Of a stretch of 36,181 nt of DNA, positions 1 to 6,846 are shown in pieces (the stretch's first letter is position 1; each line of letters opens with the position of its first letter). Source of the stretch: Candidatus Agathobaculum merdipullorum (GTDB lineage: Bacteria; Bacillota; Clostridia; Oscillospirales; Butyricicoccaceae); contig DXDZ01000079.1 in NCBI GenBank assembly GCA_019115185.1, forward strand, positions 1-36,181, in the 5' to 3' direction. The notes under the pieces are model-generated. The model saw only the letters and a program-made list of their open reading frames with translations. It was not told where the DNA came from and searched no databases. The position numbers and the translations under genes were made by a program.

Positions 1-49
1 TCCCAACGATCTCTACTACATCCCGATCCATTTTCCCGCGTTCCAGCAT
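1..49 (-). CDS. Possible 5' end of a gene cut by the window edge
   Basis: On the minus strand an ATG at 49-47 opens a frame that stays open to the edge and encodes MLERGKMDRDVVEIVG. It is preceded by AAGGTGG, eight bases upstream, which is a reasonable ribosome binding site; a GTG in the same frame a little upstream is an alternative start. Sixteen residues are too few to name a family. The frame lies downstream of nagA on the same strand, separated from it by two hairpins, so it probably belongs to another transcript. It could also be a chance open frame. Confidence 0.35.
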   Translation of the reverse strand, partial: MLERGKMDRDVVEIVG

Positions 50-88
50 TGCTCTCACCACCTTCTGCTATTTTACCACTTATAAACG

Positions 89-116
89 AAAAAGCCCAGC
101 CTAAGCTGGACTTTTT
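89..116 (-). terminator. Rho-independent terminator downstream of nagBA
   Basis: A hairpin with arms AGTCCAGC and GCTGGGCT around TTAG is flanked by an A-run and a T-run. Read on the minus strand it ends in GCTTTTTCG, the form of an intrinsic terminator, and it lies about 45 bases past the nagA stop codon. Confidence 0.75.
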
Positions 117-126
117 CGACAGACTC

Positions 127-160
127 AGGGCTTCGGGATATCCCGAAGCCCTTTCTTTTT
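127..160. terminator. Perfect hairpin directly after the nagA stop
   Basis: Arms AGGGCTTCGGGA (127-138) and TCCCGAAGCCCT (141-152) form a perfect 12-bp inverted repeat. The T-rich tail TTTCTTTTT is on the plus side, so as a terminator it points rightward. For leftward nagBA transcription it would act as a 3' stabilising stem ahead of the terminator at 89-116. Confidence 0.55.
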
Positions 161-1272
161 CACATAATCTGCCCACGCAGGATGATGGTATTGATATTCA
201 AATCCTCATCCAGCAGAATGATGTTGGCCAGCTTGCCCGGCTCGAGCGTGCCGTAGTCGTGCTGAATGCCGATGGCGCGCGCCGGATTGGTCGATGCCGA
301 ACGCACCGCCTGTCCGAGCGGAATACCCATTTGCACCGCACGCTTCATGCACTCAAATAGGTCAACGACTGACCCGGCCAGCGTTGTGCCGCCGTGCAGG
401 GTCGCGCGACCGCCCCGCACAGATACCTCCTGCCCGCCGAGGGTATAGTCCCCGTCGTCCAGTCCGGTTGCGGACATGCTGTCCGAAATCAGGATCATCC
501 GGTTTTCAAACAGGCGGAACGCCACGCGCACGGCCGACGGATGCACATGGCAGCCGTCCGAAATCAGCTCTACACCGACTTCGTCATTGTCCAGCGCTGC
601 GCCGATCACACCCGGTTCATGGTGAGTCAGCGGCGGCATAGCGTTGAATAGATGCGTAACCTCGCGCGCGCCGCGCCGGAACGCCTCACACGCGGTATCG
701 TAATCCGCCTCGGTGTGCGCCAGCGACAGGCGCACCTCGCCCGCCAGCTCCCCGATCACATCCAGACCGCCGGGCAGCTCGGGCGCGATCTCGCACAGGC
801 GAATCAGGCCCTGCGCCTGCTCCTGCAAGCGGCGGAACAGTCCGGCATCCGGATTTTGCAGCCATAAGCCGTTTTGCGCACCCCGCCGCGCAGGGGACAG
901 AAACGGCCCCTCCAGATTAACGCCCACCAGCGCCGCGCCGCACCGTTCCGTGCGGTAAGCCGCGGCTGCCTGCATCACGGCGGAGAGTTTTTCCTCCGGG
1001 TAGGTCATGGTCGCGGGGCAAATGGCACAGATGCCGTGCTCGGCCTGATACCGCGCGATGGCTGAAATTGCCTGCTCGGTTGCGTCGCAGAAGTCGTAGC
1101 CCGCGCAGCCGTGAAAGTGGATGTCGATCAGGCCGGGAATGGCATACAGCCCATCCATATCGCAGGCGTCCGCCGACACGGGCGTGCTGGCAATCCGGTC
1201 GCCCGAAAGCGCCAGCCCGCCCGAGCGGAATGTACCGTCCGGTTGATAGATCCTGAGATTTTTAAACTCCAT
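160..1272 (-). CDS. nagA: N-acetylglucosamine-6-phosphate deacetylase
   Basis: NagA removes the acetyl group from GlcNAc-6-phosphate, giving glucosamine-6-phosphate and acetate in the cytoplasm. The 370-residue protein has the amidohydrolase-superfamily layout: the metal-binding HxH pair in PGLIDIHFHGCAGYDF (H52, H54), the NLEGPFLSPARRGAQN segment, the LAHTEAD histidine, THLFNAMPPLTHHEPG, the SDGCHVHP segment and ISDSMSATG with the catalytic aspartate. The C-terminal STNPARAIG and LEPGKLANIILLDED segments are also typical. Length is normal for the family (about 370-390). It starts 15 bases after nagB on the same strand, so nagB-nagA is an operon in which NagB acts on the NagA product. Identification is secure. 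Confidence 0.96.
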   Translation of the reverse strand: MEFKNLRIYQPDGTFRSGGLALSGDRIASTPVSADACDMDGLYAIPGLIDIHFHGCAGYDFCDATEQAISAIARYQAEHGICAICPATMTYPEEKLSAVMQAAAAYRTERCGAALVGVNLEGPFLSPARRGAQNGLWLQNPDAGLFRRLQEQAQGLIRLCEIAPELPGGLDVIGELAGEVRLSLAHTEADYDTACEAFRRGAREVTHLFNAMPPLTHHEPGVIGAALDNDEVGVELISDGCHVHPSAVRVAFRLFENRMILISDSMSATGLDDGDYTLGGQEVSVRGGRATLHGGTTLAGSVVDLFECMKRAVQMGIPLGQAVRSASTNPARAIGIQHDYGTLEPGKLANIILLDEDLNINTIILRGQIM

Positions 1273-1287
1273 ACGTCCGCACGCAGC

Positions 1288-2031
1288 TTACAGCAGGTCC
1301 AGACTCTTGGAAAGCGCGGCTTCGTCCGCTACAACGGACACATCGGTGTGCAGCTGCAGAATGGAAGCCGGTACACGCGGGGTGACCGGGCCGAAGAACG
1401 CCTGACGCACGATATCCGCCTTGTTCTCACCCGAAACGACGATTACAATGCGGCGCGCGAGCATGATGGTCTGCACGCCCATGGTATACGCCTGACGCGG
1501 CACGTCGTCCGCAGACGCAAAGAAGCGCTTGTTCGCCTCGATGGTGGACTCGGTCAGATCGACGCAATGCGTGCCCTTGGAGAAATAGTCGTCCGGCTCG
1601 TTGAAGCCAATGTGACCGTTCAGGCCCATGCCGAGCAGCTGCAGGTCGATGCCGCCGGCTGCCTTGATCGCCTCGTCGTAGCGAGCGCACTCGCGCTCCG
1701 CGTCCATCTGCGCGCCGTCCGGCAGGTTGATGCGCTCCGCCGGCACATTGATGGCGTCAAAGAAGTTCTTATGCATGAAGTAGTGGTAGCTCTGGTCATG
1801 GTCGGCAGTCAGGCCGCGATACTCGTCCAGATTGAACGTCGTGCAGCCGCCGAAGTCCACATCGCCCTTGTTGTACCACTTGATCAGCTGCTCATAAATG
1901 CCGATCGGGGACGAACCGGTAGCAAGGCCCAGCACGGAATCCGGCTTGAGGATGACCTGTGCCGAAATGATGTTGGCTGCCTTGCGGCTCATATCGTTAT
2001 AATCCTTTGCGCGAATGATTTTCATATTCAT
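1288..2031 (-). CDS. nagB: Glucosamine-6-phosphate deaminase
   Basis: NagB converts glucosamine-6-phosphate to fructose-6-phosphate and ammonia, feeding amino sugars into glycolysis. The protein shows VLGLATGSSPIGIYEQL (phosphate-binding loop), FNLDEYRGL, GMGLNGHIGFNEP with the active-site histidine region, and AYTMGVQTIMLARRI. The length of about 247 residues fits the family. The frame extends upstream to 2055, but AAGGGAGAGG sits just before ATG codons at 2031 and 2025, so the start is one of these; MKIIRAKDYNDM from 2025 aligns best with the usual N-terminus. It precedes nagA in a two-gene operon and follows the terminator at 2061-2092, so it may have its own promoter or depend on readthrough from ptsH. 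Confidence 0.95.
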   Translation of the reverse strand: MNMKIIRAKDYNDMSRKAANIISAQVILKPDSVLGLATGSSPIGIYEQLIKWYNKGDVDFGGCTTFNLDEYRGLTADHDQSYHYFMHKNFFDAINVPAERINLPDGAQMDAERECARYDEAIKAAGGIDLQLLGMGLNGHIGFNEPDDYFSKGTHCVDLTESTIEANKRFFASADDVPRQAYTMGVQTIMLARRIVIVVSGENKADIVRQAFFGPVTPRVPASILQLHTDVSVVADEAALSKSLDLL

Positions 2032-2060
2032 TACCTCTCCCTTTTGTCCTAACATTAGCC

Positions 2061-2092
2061 GTCAAAAAACAAAGGCGGGCGTTCGCCCGCCT
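2061..2092 (-). terminator. Terminator between the EIIB gene and nagB
   Basis: Arms AGGCGGGC (2073-2080) and GCCCGCCT (2085-2092) around GTTC are followed on the minus strand by TTTGTTTTTTGAC. This is a good intrinsic terminator for the HPr-EIIB transcript, placed about 55 bases past the EIIB stop. Confidence 0.75.
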
Positions 2093-2145
2093 CAGCTGCT
2101 TGAGGAATACCCGCACCTCCCGCCGTGGCAGGAAGGCAGGCTGTT

Positions 2146-2406
2146 TTATTTAACCAGCGTTTCCATCTCGCGTGCCAGCGGTCGCACGGACGGCCCGATG
2201 ACAATATGCACTTCTCCGTCCGCCCGGCGCAGCACACCCGCGGCGCCCGCCGCACGCAGACCCGCCTCGTCCACCGCTGCGGGGTCGCGCAAGCGCACAC
2301 GCAAACGTGTCATGCAGTTTCCGATGGAAAGCACGTTATCCCGGCCGCCGAGCGCATCCAGCACAGCTGCGGCGCATACGGCAGCGCCGGCATCGGATAA
2401 TGGCAC
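2146..2406 (-). CDS. Free-standing PTS EIIB domain (glucose/GlcNAc type)
   Basis: The EIIB domain of the phosphotransferase system passes phosphate from EIIA to the incoming sugar through a cysteine. The 86-residue protein contains GGRDNVLSIGNCMTRLRVRL, in which C31 of NCMTRLR is the phosphorylated cysteine of the glucose-superfamily EIIB fold, and ends with the expected GEVHIVIGPSV segment. Normally this domain is fused to the membrane EIIC; here it is alone. The start is GTG at 2406, eight bases after the ptsH stop, with no strong ribosome binding site, so translation is probably coupled to ptsH. The location next to nagBA suggests GlcNAc as the substrate, but no EIIC or EIIA is in the window. 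Confidence 0.85.
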   Translation of the reverse strand: MPLSDAGAAVCAAAVLDALGGRDNVLSIGNCMTRLRVRLRDPAAVDEAGLRAAGAAGVLRRADGEVHIVIGPSVRPLAREMETLVK

Positions 2407-2414
2407 CGTTTTTC

Positions 2415-2672
2415 TTACAGGTTTTCCTGCAGGAACTTCTCGAGTGCAGCTGCTGCCGCTTCCTCGTCCTCGCCCTCGATGGTCAGCTTGACCGTATCGC
2501 CCTGCTTCACGCCCATGCTCATCACGCCCATGATGCGCTTTGCGTCAACTTCCTTCTTCGGGCCTGCGATCTTGATGGAGGACTTAAACTGTGCCGCCTC
2601 CTTGACCAGCATGCCTGCCGGACGCGCGTGGATACCGAGTTCGTCCTTGATGGTGTACTCTACGGTTTTCAT
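2415..2672 (-). CDS. ptsH: Phosphocarrier protein HPr without the regulatory serine
   Basis: HPr relays phosphate from enzyme I to sugar-specific EIIA proteins. The 85-residue protein carries the active-site H15 in LGIHARPAG and the family segment RIMGVMSMGVKQGDTV. At the position of the Gram-positive regulatory Ser46 (KSIMGVMSLG in Bacillus) there is R46 (AKRIMGVMS), so HPr kinase/phosphorylase could not phosphorylate it there and it should not serve as a CcpA co-repressor. The start ATG at 2672 follows AGAAAGGA. It is the first gene of a two-gene unit with the EIIB domain. It may be a second HPr paralogue beside a normal one elsewhere. Confidence 0.93.
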   Translation of the reverse strand: MKTVEYTIKDELGIHARPAGMLVKEAAQFKSSIKIAGPKKEVDAKRIMGVMSMGVKQGDTVKLTIEGEDEEAAAAALEKFLQENL

Positions 2673-2850
2673 AATTGCATTTTCCTTTCTATCGCGTTCA
2701 TTTTAAGAATGACTCATTACACTTTTTGTTGAGCCAGCAAACCGCTGCCGTCGTCTTATTTCCCCGGCAAAGTATGCCCTTCCCGCCGTCAAACCATACG
2801 AAAATACGCATCATCAGGCTAAAGCAGGAAAAACCCGGCATGCTGACCGG

Positions 2851-2920
2851 AAAATAAAAAGAACCAAACTCCTCCGCCGCCGGGTATTCCTTTTTCGGGC
2901 CGGCCGCGAGAAATTTGGTT
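2851..2920 (-). terminator. Candidate leader terminator about 180 bases before ptsH
   Basis: On the minus strand AACCAAA (2920-2914) pairs with TTTGGTT (2868-2862), enclosing a GC-rich interior that can pair further (CTC/GAG, GCCG/CGGC). CTTTTTATTTT follows directly. Together with the promoter at 2981-3009 it would define a leader or small RNA of about 125 bases. Confidence 0.45.
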
Positions 2921-2972
2921 TTGCCCGCCAACACGGTAACAATCCAATCACAACGAAGGCGATGTTCACTTG

Positions 2973-2990
2973 TTGTTAACATTGTAACAA
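2973..2990. promoter_or_regulatory. Rex-like operator
   Basis: TTGTTAACATTGTAACAA is an inverted repeat matching the clostridial Rex consensus TTGTTAA-N4-TTAACAA at 13 of 14 defined positions. It overlaps the -10 box of the minus-strand promoter, where a repressor would block initiation. Rex senses the NADH/NAD+ ratio. The assignment is by motif only. Confidence 0.55.
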
Positions 2991-3009
2991 ACGGGACGCG
3001 CTTTTTCAA
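2981..3009 (-). promoter_or_regulatory. Sigma-A promoter directed toward ptsH
   Basis: On the minus strand TTGAAA (3009-3004), a 17-base spacer and TACAAT (2986-2981) form a good vegetative promoter. Transcription would start near 2975, about 300 bases before the ptsH start codon. Confidence 0.7.
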
Positions 3010-3144
3010 GTCACTATCCCCCGCGCAAACTGCCAGAAAATTCGTCCACTTTTTGTGCACCTCATACAAATCACAATTTTGCCTATGCAAAGGTTTTGAC
3101 GCAGCCGGTCTTTTTGGCTACGCGAATCGAGAACACAACAAAAG

Positions 3145-3172
3145 AAAAAGCAGCCCGACAGGCTGCTTTTTT
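3145..3172. terminator. Terminator after pth
   Basis: AGCAGCC-CGACA-GGCTGCT is flanked by an A-run and a T-run, so it can work on both strands. On the minus strand it lies six bases past the pth stop codon. Confidence 0.8.
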
Positions 3173-3177
3173 CCCGT

Positions 3178-3816
3178 TCACAGACGCTTGCCGTTGAATT
3201 TCTGCGCCGCCGCCGGACAACCCTCGGCAATGATGCAAGCGGCCGCGTCCACCGCATCCGCACAAGCCTTGTCGATGCCCTTCTGCTCGTCGGCGGTGAA
3301 CTTGCTCAGCACCCACGCCGCCAGATCGTAGTCCGGGTGCGGCTTCTTGCCTACGCCGATCTTGACGCGCGGAAACTCCTCGCTGCCGAGGTGGTAAATG
3401 ATGTTTTTCAGGCCGTTCTGCCCGCCTGCCGAGCCCTTGGGACGCACACGCAGCGTGCCCACGTCGAGCGAAACGTCGTCCGACAGCACGATGATGTGTG
3501 CGGGCGCGATCTTGTAAAACGCCGCCGCGTCACGCACCGTCTCCCCCGACAGGTTCATAAAGGTCTGCGGCTTCATCAGCAGCACGCGCGCGCCGCCGAG
3601 CGTCGTCTCTCCAACGAGGGCCTTGAACTTCATTTTGTCAATCTTGCAGCCACTGCGCGCACAGTAGCTTTCCAACGCGCGAAAACCCGCATTGTGACGG
3701 GTATTGTCGTACTTGCTGCCCGGATTGCCCAGCCCGACGATTAGCCACTCAATCGGCTGCGCAGCCGCAGCGGCCTTCTGCTCGTCCAGCTTTTTGAAAA
3801 TATCGAATACTGACAT
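3178..3816 (-). CDS. pth: Peptidyl-tRNA hydrolase
   Basis: Pth cleaves peptidyl-tRNA released from stalled ribosomes so that tRNA can be reused. The 212-residue protein has WLIVGLGNPGSKYDNTRHNAGF with N31 and the catalytic H41, PQTFMNLSGE (N88), LSDDVSLDVGTLRVR with the aspartate that activates the histidine, and GSAGGQNGLKNI (N134). The ATG at 3816 is chosen because GGAG lies seven bases upstream; an in-frame ATG at 3834 has no ribosome binding site. Compared with usual bacterial Pth, which begins a few residues before the LIVGLGNPG strand, it has about 22 extra N-terminal residues (FDIFKKLDEQKAAAAAQP). It is isolated by terminators on both sides. Confidence 0.95.
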   Translation of the reverse strand: MSVFDIFKKLDEQKAAAAAQPIEWLIVGLGNPGSKYDNTRHNAGFRALESYCARSGCKIDKMKFKALVGETTLGGARVLLMKPQTFMNLSGETVRDAAAFYKIAPAHIIVLSDDVSLDVGTLRVRPKGSAGGQNGLKNIIYHLGSEEFPRVKIGVGKKPHPDYDLAAWVLSKFTADEQKGIDKACADAVDAAACIIAEGCPAAAQKFNGKRL

Positions 3817-3832
3817 GATTCCACTCCAAAAC

Positions 3833-3868
3833 AAAGCGCCTCCCCCGCAGGGAGGCGCTTTTTCTTTT
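3833..3868. terminator. Terminator between fakA and pth
   Basis: A 12-bp stem AAAGCGCCTCCC / GGGAGGCGCTTT has a five-base loop. On the minus strand it is followed by GTTTTGG, and on the plus strand by TTCTTTTTG. It begins four bases past the fakA stop. Confidence 0.75.
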
Positions 3869-3871
3869 TGT

Positions 3872-5518
3872 TTATTCCACGGAAATAATATAATAGTACA
3901 CCGGCTGTCCGCCGTCGATCACCGAGATTTCGAGTTCCTTGTTCTCTTTGCGCAGCAGCGCTTCCACCTCGGCGGCCTGCTCGGCGCTGACGCCTTCGCC
4001 ATAAATGACGGTCGCAAACGCGCTGTCGTCGCTTACCATCTCGCGCACCAGCTTTTTGATGACCGAAGCCTCGCGCCCGCTCGCGCACAGCTTGCCCTCG
4101 CTGAGCGACAGATACTCGCCCTGCTTGATCTTCTTGCCGTCAAACTCGCTGTCGCGCGCGGCGTAGGTCACCTGACCGCTGCGCACATGCGCCGCTGCGT
4201 CGCGCATCGCCTGCACCAGCAGCTTTTCGTCCTCCTCGTCCGGATCGACAGCCAGCATCGCAGAAATGCCCTGCGGGATGGTCTTGGTCGGCACAACGAC
4301 GATCTTTTTCTCCTCCGACAGATGCACGGCCTGTTCCGCCGCCAGAATGATATTCTTGTTGTTCGGCAGCACAAACACGATCTCTGCCGGAACCGCATCC
4401 ACTGCGCGCACCAGATCGTCAGTCGAGGGGTTCATGGTCTGGCCGCCCTGCACGACCACATCCACGCCCAGATCGGTAAATACGCTTTTCAAGCCGTCGC
4501 CCGCGGTGACTGCAACAAAGCCGTATTTCTTCTCCGCCGGAACGATCACACGCTCCGCCGGTGCGTCCGCCGTTCCTTCGATCACCTTGGCGGTGTGCTG
4601 CTCACGCATGTTCTCGATCTTGACCGTGAGCAGCGGGCCGAACTTGAGGCCCTCCTCGAGCGCCTTGTTAGGCTGGTCGGTGTGCACATGCACCTTGACG
4701 ATATCATCGTCCTCGACCACTACCAGACTGTCACCGATTTCGTTCAGAATCGCGCGCAGACGTCCGACGTTGCGGGCTTTGTCCTTGCGCTCGGCAATGA
4801 ACTCGGTGCAGTAGGTGAAGGTGATATCCTCATCTGCAATCGCGCCGAAGTCCGCGGCTGCCTTGGTCGGCTCAGCCACGGTTCGCTCCTTGTGGATACC
4901 GCGCAGCGCGTCCAGCATGCCTTCGAGAATGGTCAGGTAGCCGAAGCCGCCCGCATCCACGACACCCGCCTTTTCCAGAACGGGGTTCTGATGCACGGTT
5001 TCCTCCAGCGCCTTCTGTCCGCAGGTCAGCACGGTTTCCAGCACCTGCTCAGCGGACAGCGCAGGGTCGGCCTGACAGGCTTCGACCGCCTGCTGTGCCG
5101 AAACGCGCGACACGGTCAAAATCGTGCCTTCTGCCGGCTTCATGACCGCCTTATAGGCGGTTTCCACGCCCTCGCGCAGCGCCAGCGCCAGCTCACGGCC
5201 ACCCGCCGCATCGGTTTCGCGCAGCTTTTTCGCCACGCCGCGGAACAGCAGCGACAAAATCACGCCCGAGTTGCCGCGCGCCCCGCGCAGCAGGGCAGAT
5301 GCCGTCGTATCGACTGCTTTCGCCAGCGTCGGCTCGGTCAGTTTTTCCATCTCGGTCATGGCCGAGGCCATGGTCATGGACATATTCGTACCCGTATCGC
5401 CGTCCGGCACAGGGAAAACGTTCAGTTCGTTGACCTGTTCCTTTTTTTCGGCAATGGCAAGCGCGCCCTCGATCACCATGGACTGAAACAGCACGCCGTC
5501 TATTCTCTGATCTGCCAT
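3872..5518 (-). CDS. fakA: Fatty acid kinase subunit FakA (DAK2-domain protein, YloV family)
   Basis: FakA phosphorylates fatty acids held by a FakB (DegV-family) protein so that they enter phospholipid synthesis. The 548-residue length matches the family. The N-terminal DhaL/DAK2 domain shows NVFPVPDGDTGTNM (D39, D41, Mg-nucleotide binding) and LLRGARGNSGVILSLLFRG (residues 77-94). The middle part has TYCTEFIAE and VKVHVHTD, the Cys and His residues of the FakA central domain, and the C-terminal domain includes VVVQGGQTMNPSTDDLV. The ATG at 5518 follows GGGGAGAG. It lies 36 bases after yloU on the same strand, the widely conserved yloU-yloV order. No fakB is in the window. Confidence 0.92.
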   Translation of the reverse strand: MADQRIDGVLFQSMVIEGALAIAEKKEQVNELNVFPVPDGDTGTNMSMTMASAMTEMEKLTEPTLAKAVDTTASALLRGARGNSGVILSLLFRGVAKKLRETDAAGGRELALALREGVETAYKAVMKPAEGTILTVSRVSAQQAVEACQADPALSAEQVLETVLTCGQKALEETVHQNPVLEKAGVVDAGGFGYLTILEGMLDALRGIHKERTVAEPTKAAADFGAIADEDITFTYCTEFIAERKDKARNVGRLRAILNEIGDSLVVVEDDDIVKVHVHTDQPNKALEEGLKFGPLLTVKIENMREQHTAKVIEGTADAPAERVIVPAEKKYGFVAVTAGDGLKSVFTDLGVDVVVQGGQTMNPSTDDLVRAVDAVPAEIVFVLPNNKNIILAAEQAVHLSEEKKIVVVPTKTIPQGISAMLAVDPDEEDEKLLVQAMRDAAAHVRSGQVTYAARDSEFDGKKIKQGEYLSLSEGKLCASGREASVIKKLVREMVSDDSAFATVIYGEGVSAEQAAEVEALLRKENKELEISVIDGGQPVYYYIISVE

Positions 5519-5554
5519 TTACTTAACTCTCCCCGCATTCTTTTTGGCCGCGCG

Positions 5555-5905
5555 TCAGTCCGCACGGATGCTCTCGACATAGATATCCACGTTTTTCACG
5601 TCCACGCCGGTCAGGCGTTCGACATGGTAGCGCACCTCGCTGATGATCGAGCGGCAAACGGTCGCAATATTCACGCCGTGCTCAACCGCGATGTGCAGGT
5701 CAATATTGACGCCGCCGTCCGGCGCTTCCACTACCTTGACGCCGCGCGACTGGTTATCGCGTCCGAGCAGATGCGCCAGCCCGTCCGACATCGAGCGGAT
5801 GGTCATGCCCTTCACACCGAAGCACGAAGAAGCCGCATAGCCCGCGATCCCCGCCATCACCTCGTTTGTGATTTCGATATATCCAAGATCGGTCTTGATC
5901 GTCAT
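5555..5905 (-). CDS. yloU: Asp23/Gls24 family protein YloU
   Basis: The 116-residue protein starts MTIKTDLGYIEITNEVMAGIAGYAASSCFGVKGM and ends with ERLTGVDVKNVDIYVESIRAD, the full Asp23/Gls24 (DUF322) domain. The family is associated with the cell envelope in Firmicutes. YloU is nearly always encoded just before fakA, as here, which suggests linked roles in envelope or lipid metabolism; its biochemical function is not established. AGGGAGGG lies six bases before the ATG. It is the first gene of the yloU-fakA unit and is divergent from lexA. Confidence 0.92.
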   Translation of the reverse strand: MTIKTDLGYIEITNEVMAGIAGYAASSCFGVKGMTIRSMSDGLAHLLGRDNQSRGVKVVEAPDGGVNIDLHIAVEHGVNIATVCRSIISEVRYHVERLTGVDVKNVDIYVESIRAD

Positions 5906-6120
5906 AGAAAACCCTCCCTGCGATCGTTTGATGCTTTTTGAGTCAAAACGCGCTGCCGGGCGCAGCGCCGTCCGAACCGTTTCTGCTTATATGATATAAC
6001 AAAACCACGCCAAATACAAGCAAAGCGGTGATTTTTTTGCGGATGGCCTGACAAAAATCCAAACAATCAGCGGCGAAATATACGTCATTTCTGTTTTTTG
6101 CAATTCTTTCCGAATTTTCA
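5906..6120. other. Divergent yloU/lexA intergenic region, yloU side
   Basis: No gene is seen. On the minus strand a weak promoter candidate for yloU is TTTGGC (6014-6009), a 17-base spacer and TATAAG (5991-5986). Downstream of it GCGCTGC-CGGGC-GCAGCGC (5950-5968) forms a 7-bp hairpin followed by GTTTTGAC, which may be a 5' leader stem or a weak attenuator. Confidence 0.4.
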
Positions 6121-6134
6121 CAAACAAATGTTTG
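6121..6134. promoter_or_regulatory. Degenerate second SOS box upstream of lexA
   Basis: CAAACAAATGTTTG matches the Gram-positive LexA box CGAACNNNNGTTCG except for G to A at position 2 and the symmetric C to T at position 13. It overlaps the -35 element of the lexA promoter, a position suited to repression. Confidence 0.5.
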
Positions 6135-6160
6135 CTTTATCGCACATTTTAGGGTATAAT
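6132..6160 (+). promoter_or_regulatory. lexA promoter
   Basis: TTGCTT (6132-6137), a 17-base spacer and a perfect TATAAT (6155-6160) lie 54 bases before the lexA start codon, with transcription expected to begin near 6167. Confidence 0.85.
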
Positions 6161-6171
6161 AGAGAAAAATA

Positions 6172-6185
6172 CGAACGTATGTTCC
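6172..6185. promoter_or_regulatory. LexA (SOS) box
   Basis: CGAACGTATGTTCC matches the Bacillus/Clostridia SOS box CGAACRNRYGTTYG at all positions but the last. It lies just downstream of the expected transcription start of lexA, giving autoregulation. Confidence 0.85.
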
Positions 6186-6213
6186 GAACAGTAACAGCAA
6201 GGAGTGCGTCCCT

Positions 6214-6804
6214 ATGAAAAAAATCTCCGCCAAACAGCAACGGATTTTGGATTATATCAGTGAATTTTCGCTCGAACACGGCTATCCTCCCTCGGTGCGC
6301 GAGATCTGCGCGGAAATGAACCTGCGCTCGCCCTCGACCGTGCACGCCCACCTGAAAAAATTGCAGGAGGCGGGCTATCTCGAACCAAGCGAGCACAAAT
6401 CCCGCGCGCTGACCCCGGTCAGCGGCCCGTCCATGGTTACGCGCGTGCCCATTCTCGGCCGCGTCACCGCCGGTATGCCGATTCTCGCGGTCGAAGAGCA
6501 TGTGGGCTATGTCCCGTTTGAGCCTGCGGCAAACGGCGGGGAATACTACGCCCTGCGCATCCGCGGCGACTCGATGATCGGCGTAGGCATCATGGACGAC
6601 GATTTAGTCATCGTCCGGCAGGATATCCAGGCCCGCAGCGGCGATATCGTCATCGCCCTTTTGGAGGACGAGGCCACCTGTAAAACGCTCAACATTACGC
6701 CCGACGGTGTGTGGCTGATGCCGGAAAACCCTGCCTATCCCCCGATCGACGGCAACGGCTGTCAGATTCTCGGCGTAGTCAAAGCGGTTTACCGCGAATA
6801 TTAA
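6214..6804 (+). CDS. lexA: SOS repressor LexA
   Basis: LexA represses DNA-damage genes and cleaves itself when bound to RecA filaments. The 196-residue protein has an N-terminal winged helix (residues 1-65; PPSVREICAEMNLRSPSTVHAHLKKLQEAGYL), the A86-G87 cleavage site in RVTAGMPILA, and the catalytic dyad S120 (RGDSMIGVGI) and K157 (DEATCKTL). AAGGAG lies nine bases before ATG. A LexA box downstream of the -10 element and a weaker one on the -35 element show autorepression. recG follows 88 bases later on the same strand and may be co-transcribed. Confidence 0.97.
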   Translation: MKKISAKQQRILDYISEFSLEHGYPPSVREICAEMNLRSPSTVHAHLKKLQEAGYLEPSEHKSRALTPVSGPSMVTRVPILGRVTAGMPILAVEEHVGYVPFEPAANGGEYYALRIRGDSMIGVGIMDDDLVIVRQDIQARSGDIVIALLEDEATCKTLNITPDGVWLMPENPAYPPIDGNGCQILGVVKAVYREY

Positions 6805-6846
6805 ACATATTCGATCGAAACTACAATTTCCATTGCACTCGGCTCC

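Larger units (their letters stand above)
2673..3144. other. Regulatory intergenic stretch upstream of ptsH
   Basis: About 470 bases without a convincing gene; the frames present are rich in Arg and rare codons and lack ribosome binding sites. On the minus strand it holds a promoter at 2981-3009 with a Rex-like operator, a large stem-loop ending in a T-run at 2851-2920, a smaller CCGG/CCGG hairpin near 2833-2848 followed by TTTTT, and a weak second promoter candidate (TTGCTG, 15-base spacer, TAATGA) just ahead of ptsH. Confidence 0.6.

Noticed and set aside
2698..3090. 130-codon minus-strand open frame before ptsH
   Set aside because: No ribosome binding site, unusual composition, and it runs through a promoter, operator and terminator-like hairpins.
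3704..5941. 745-codon plus-strand open frame
   Set aside because: Antisense to pth, fakA and yloU; its His/Arg/Leu-rich composition is the mirror of the real genes in GC-rich DNA.
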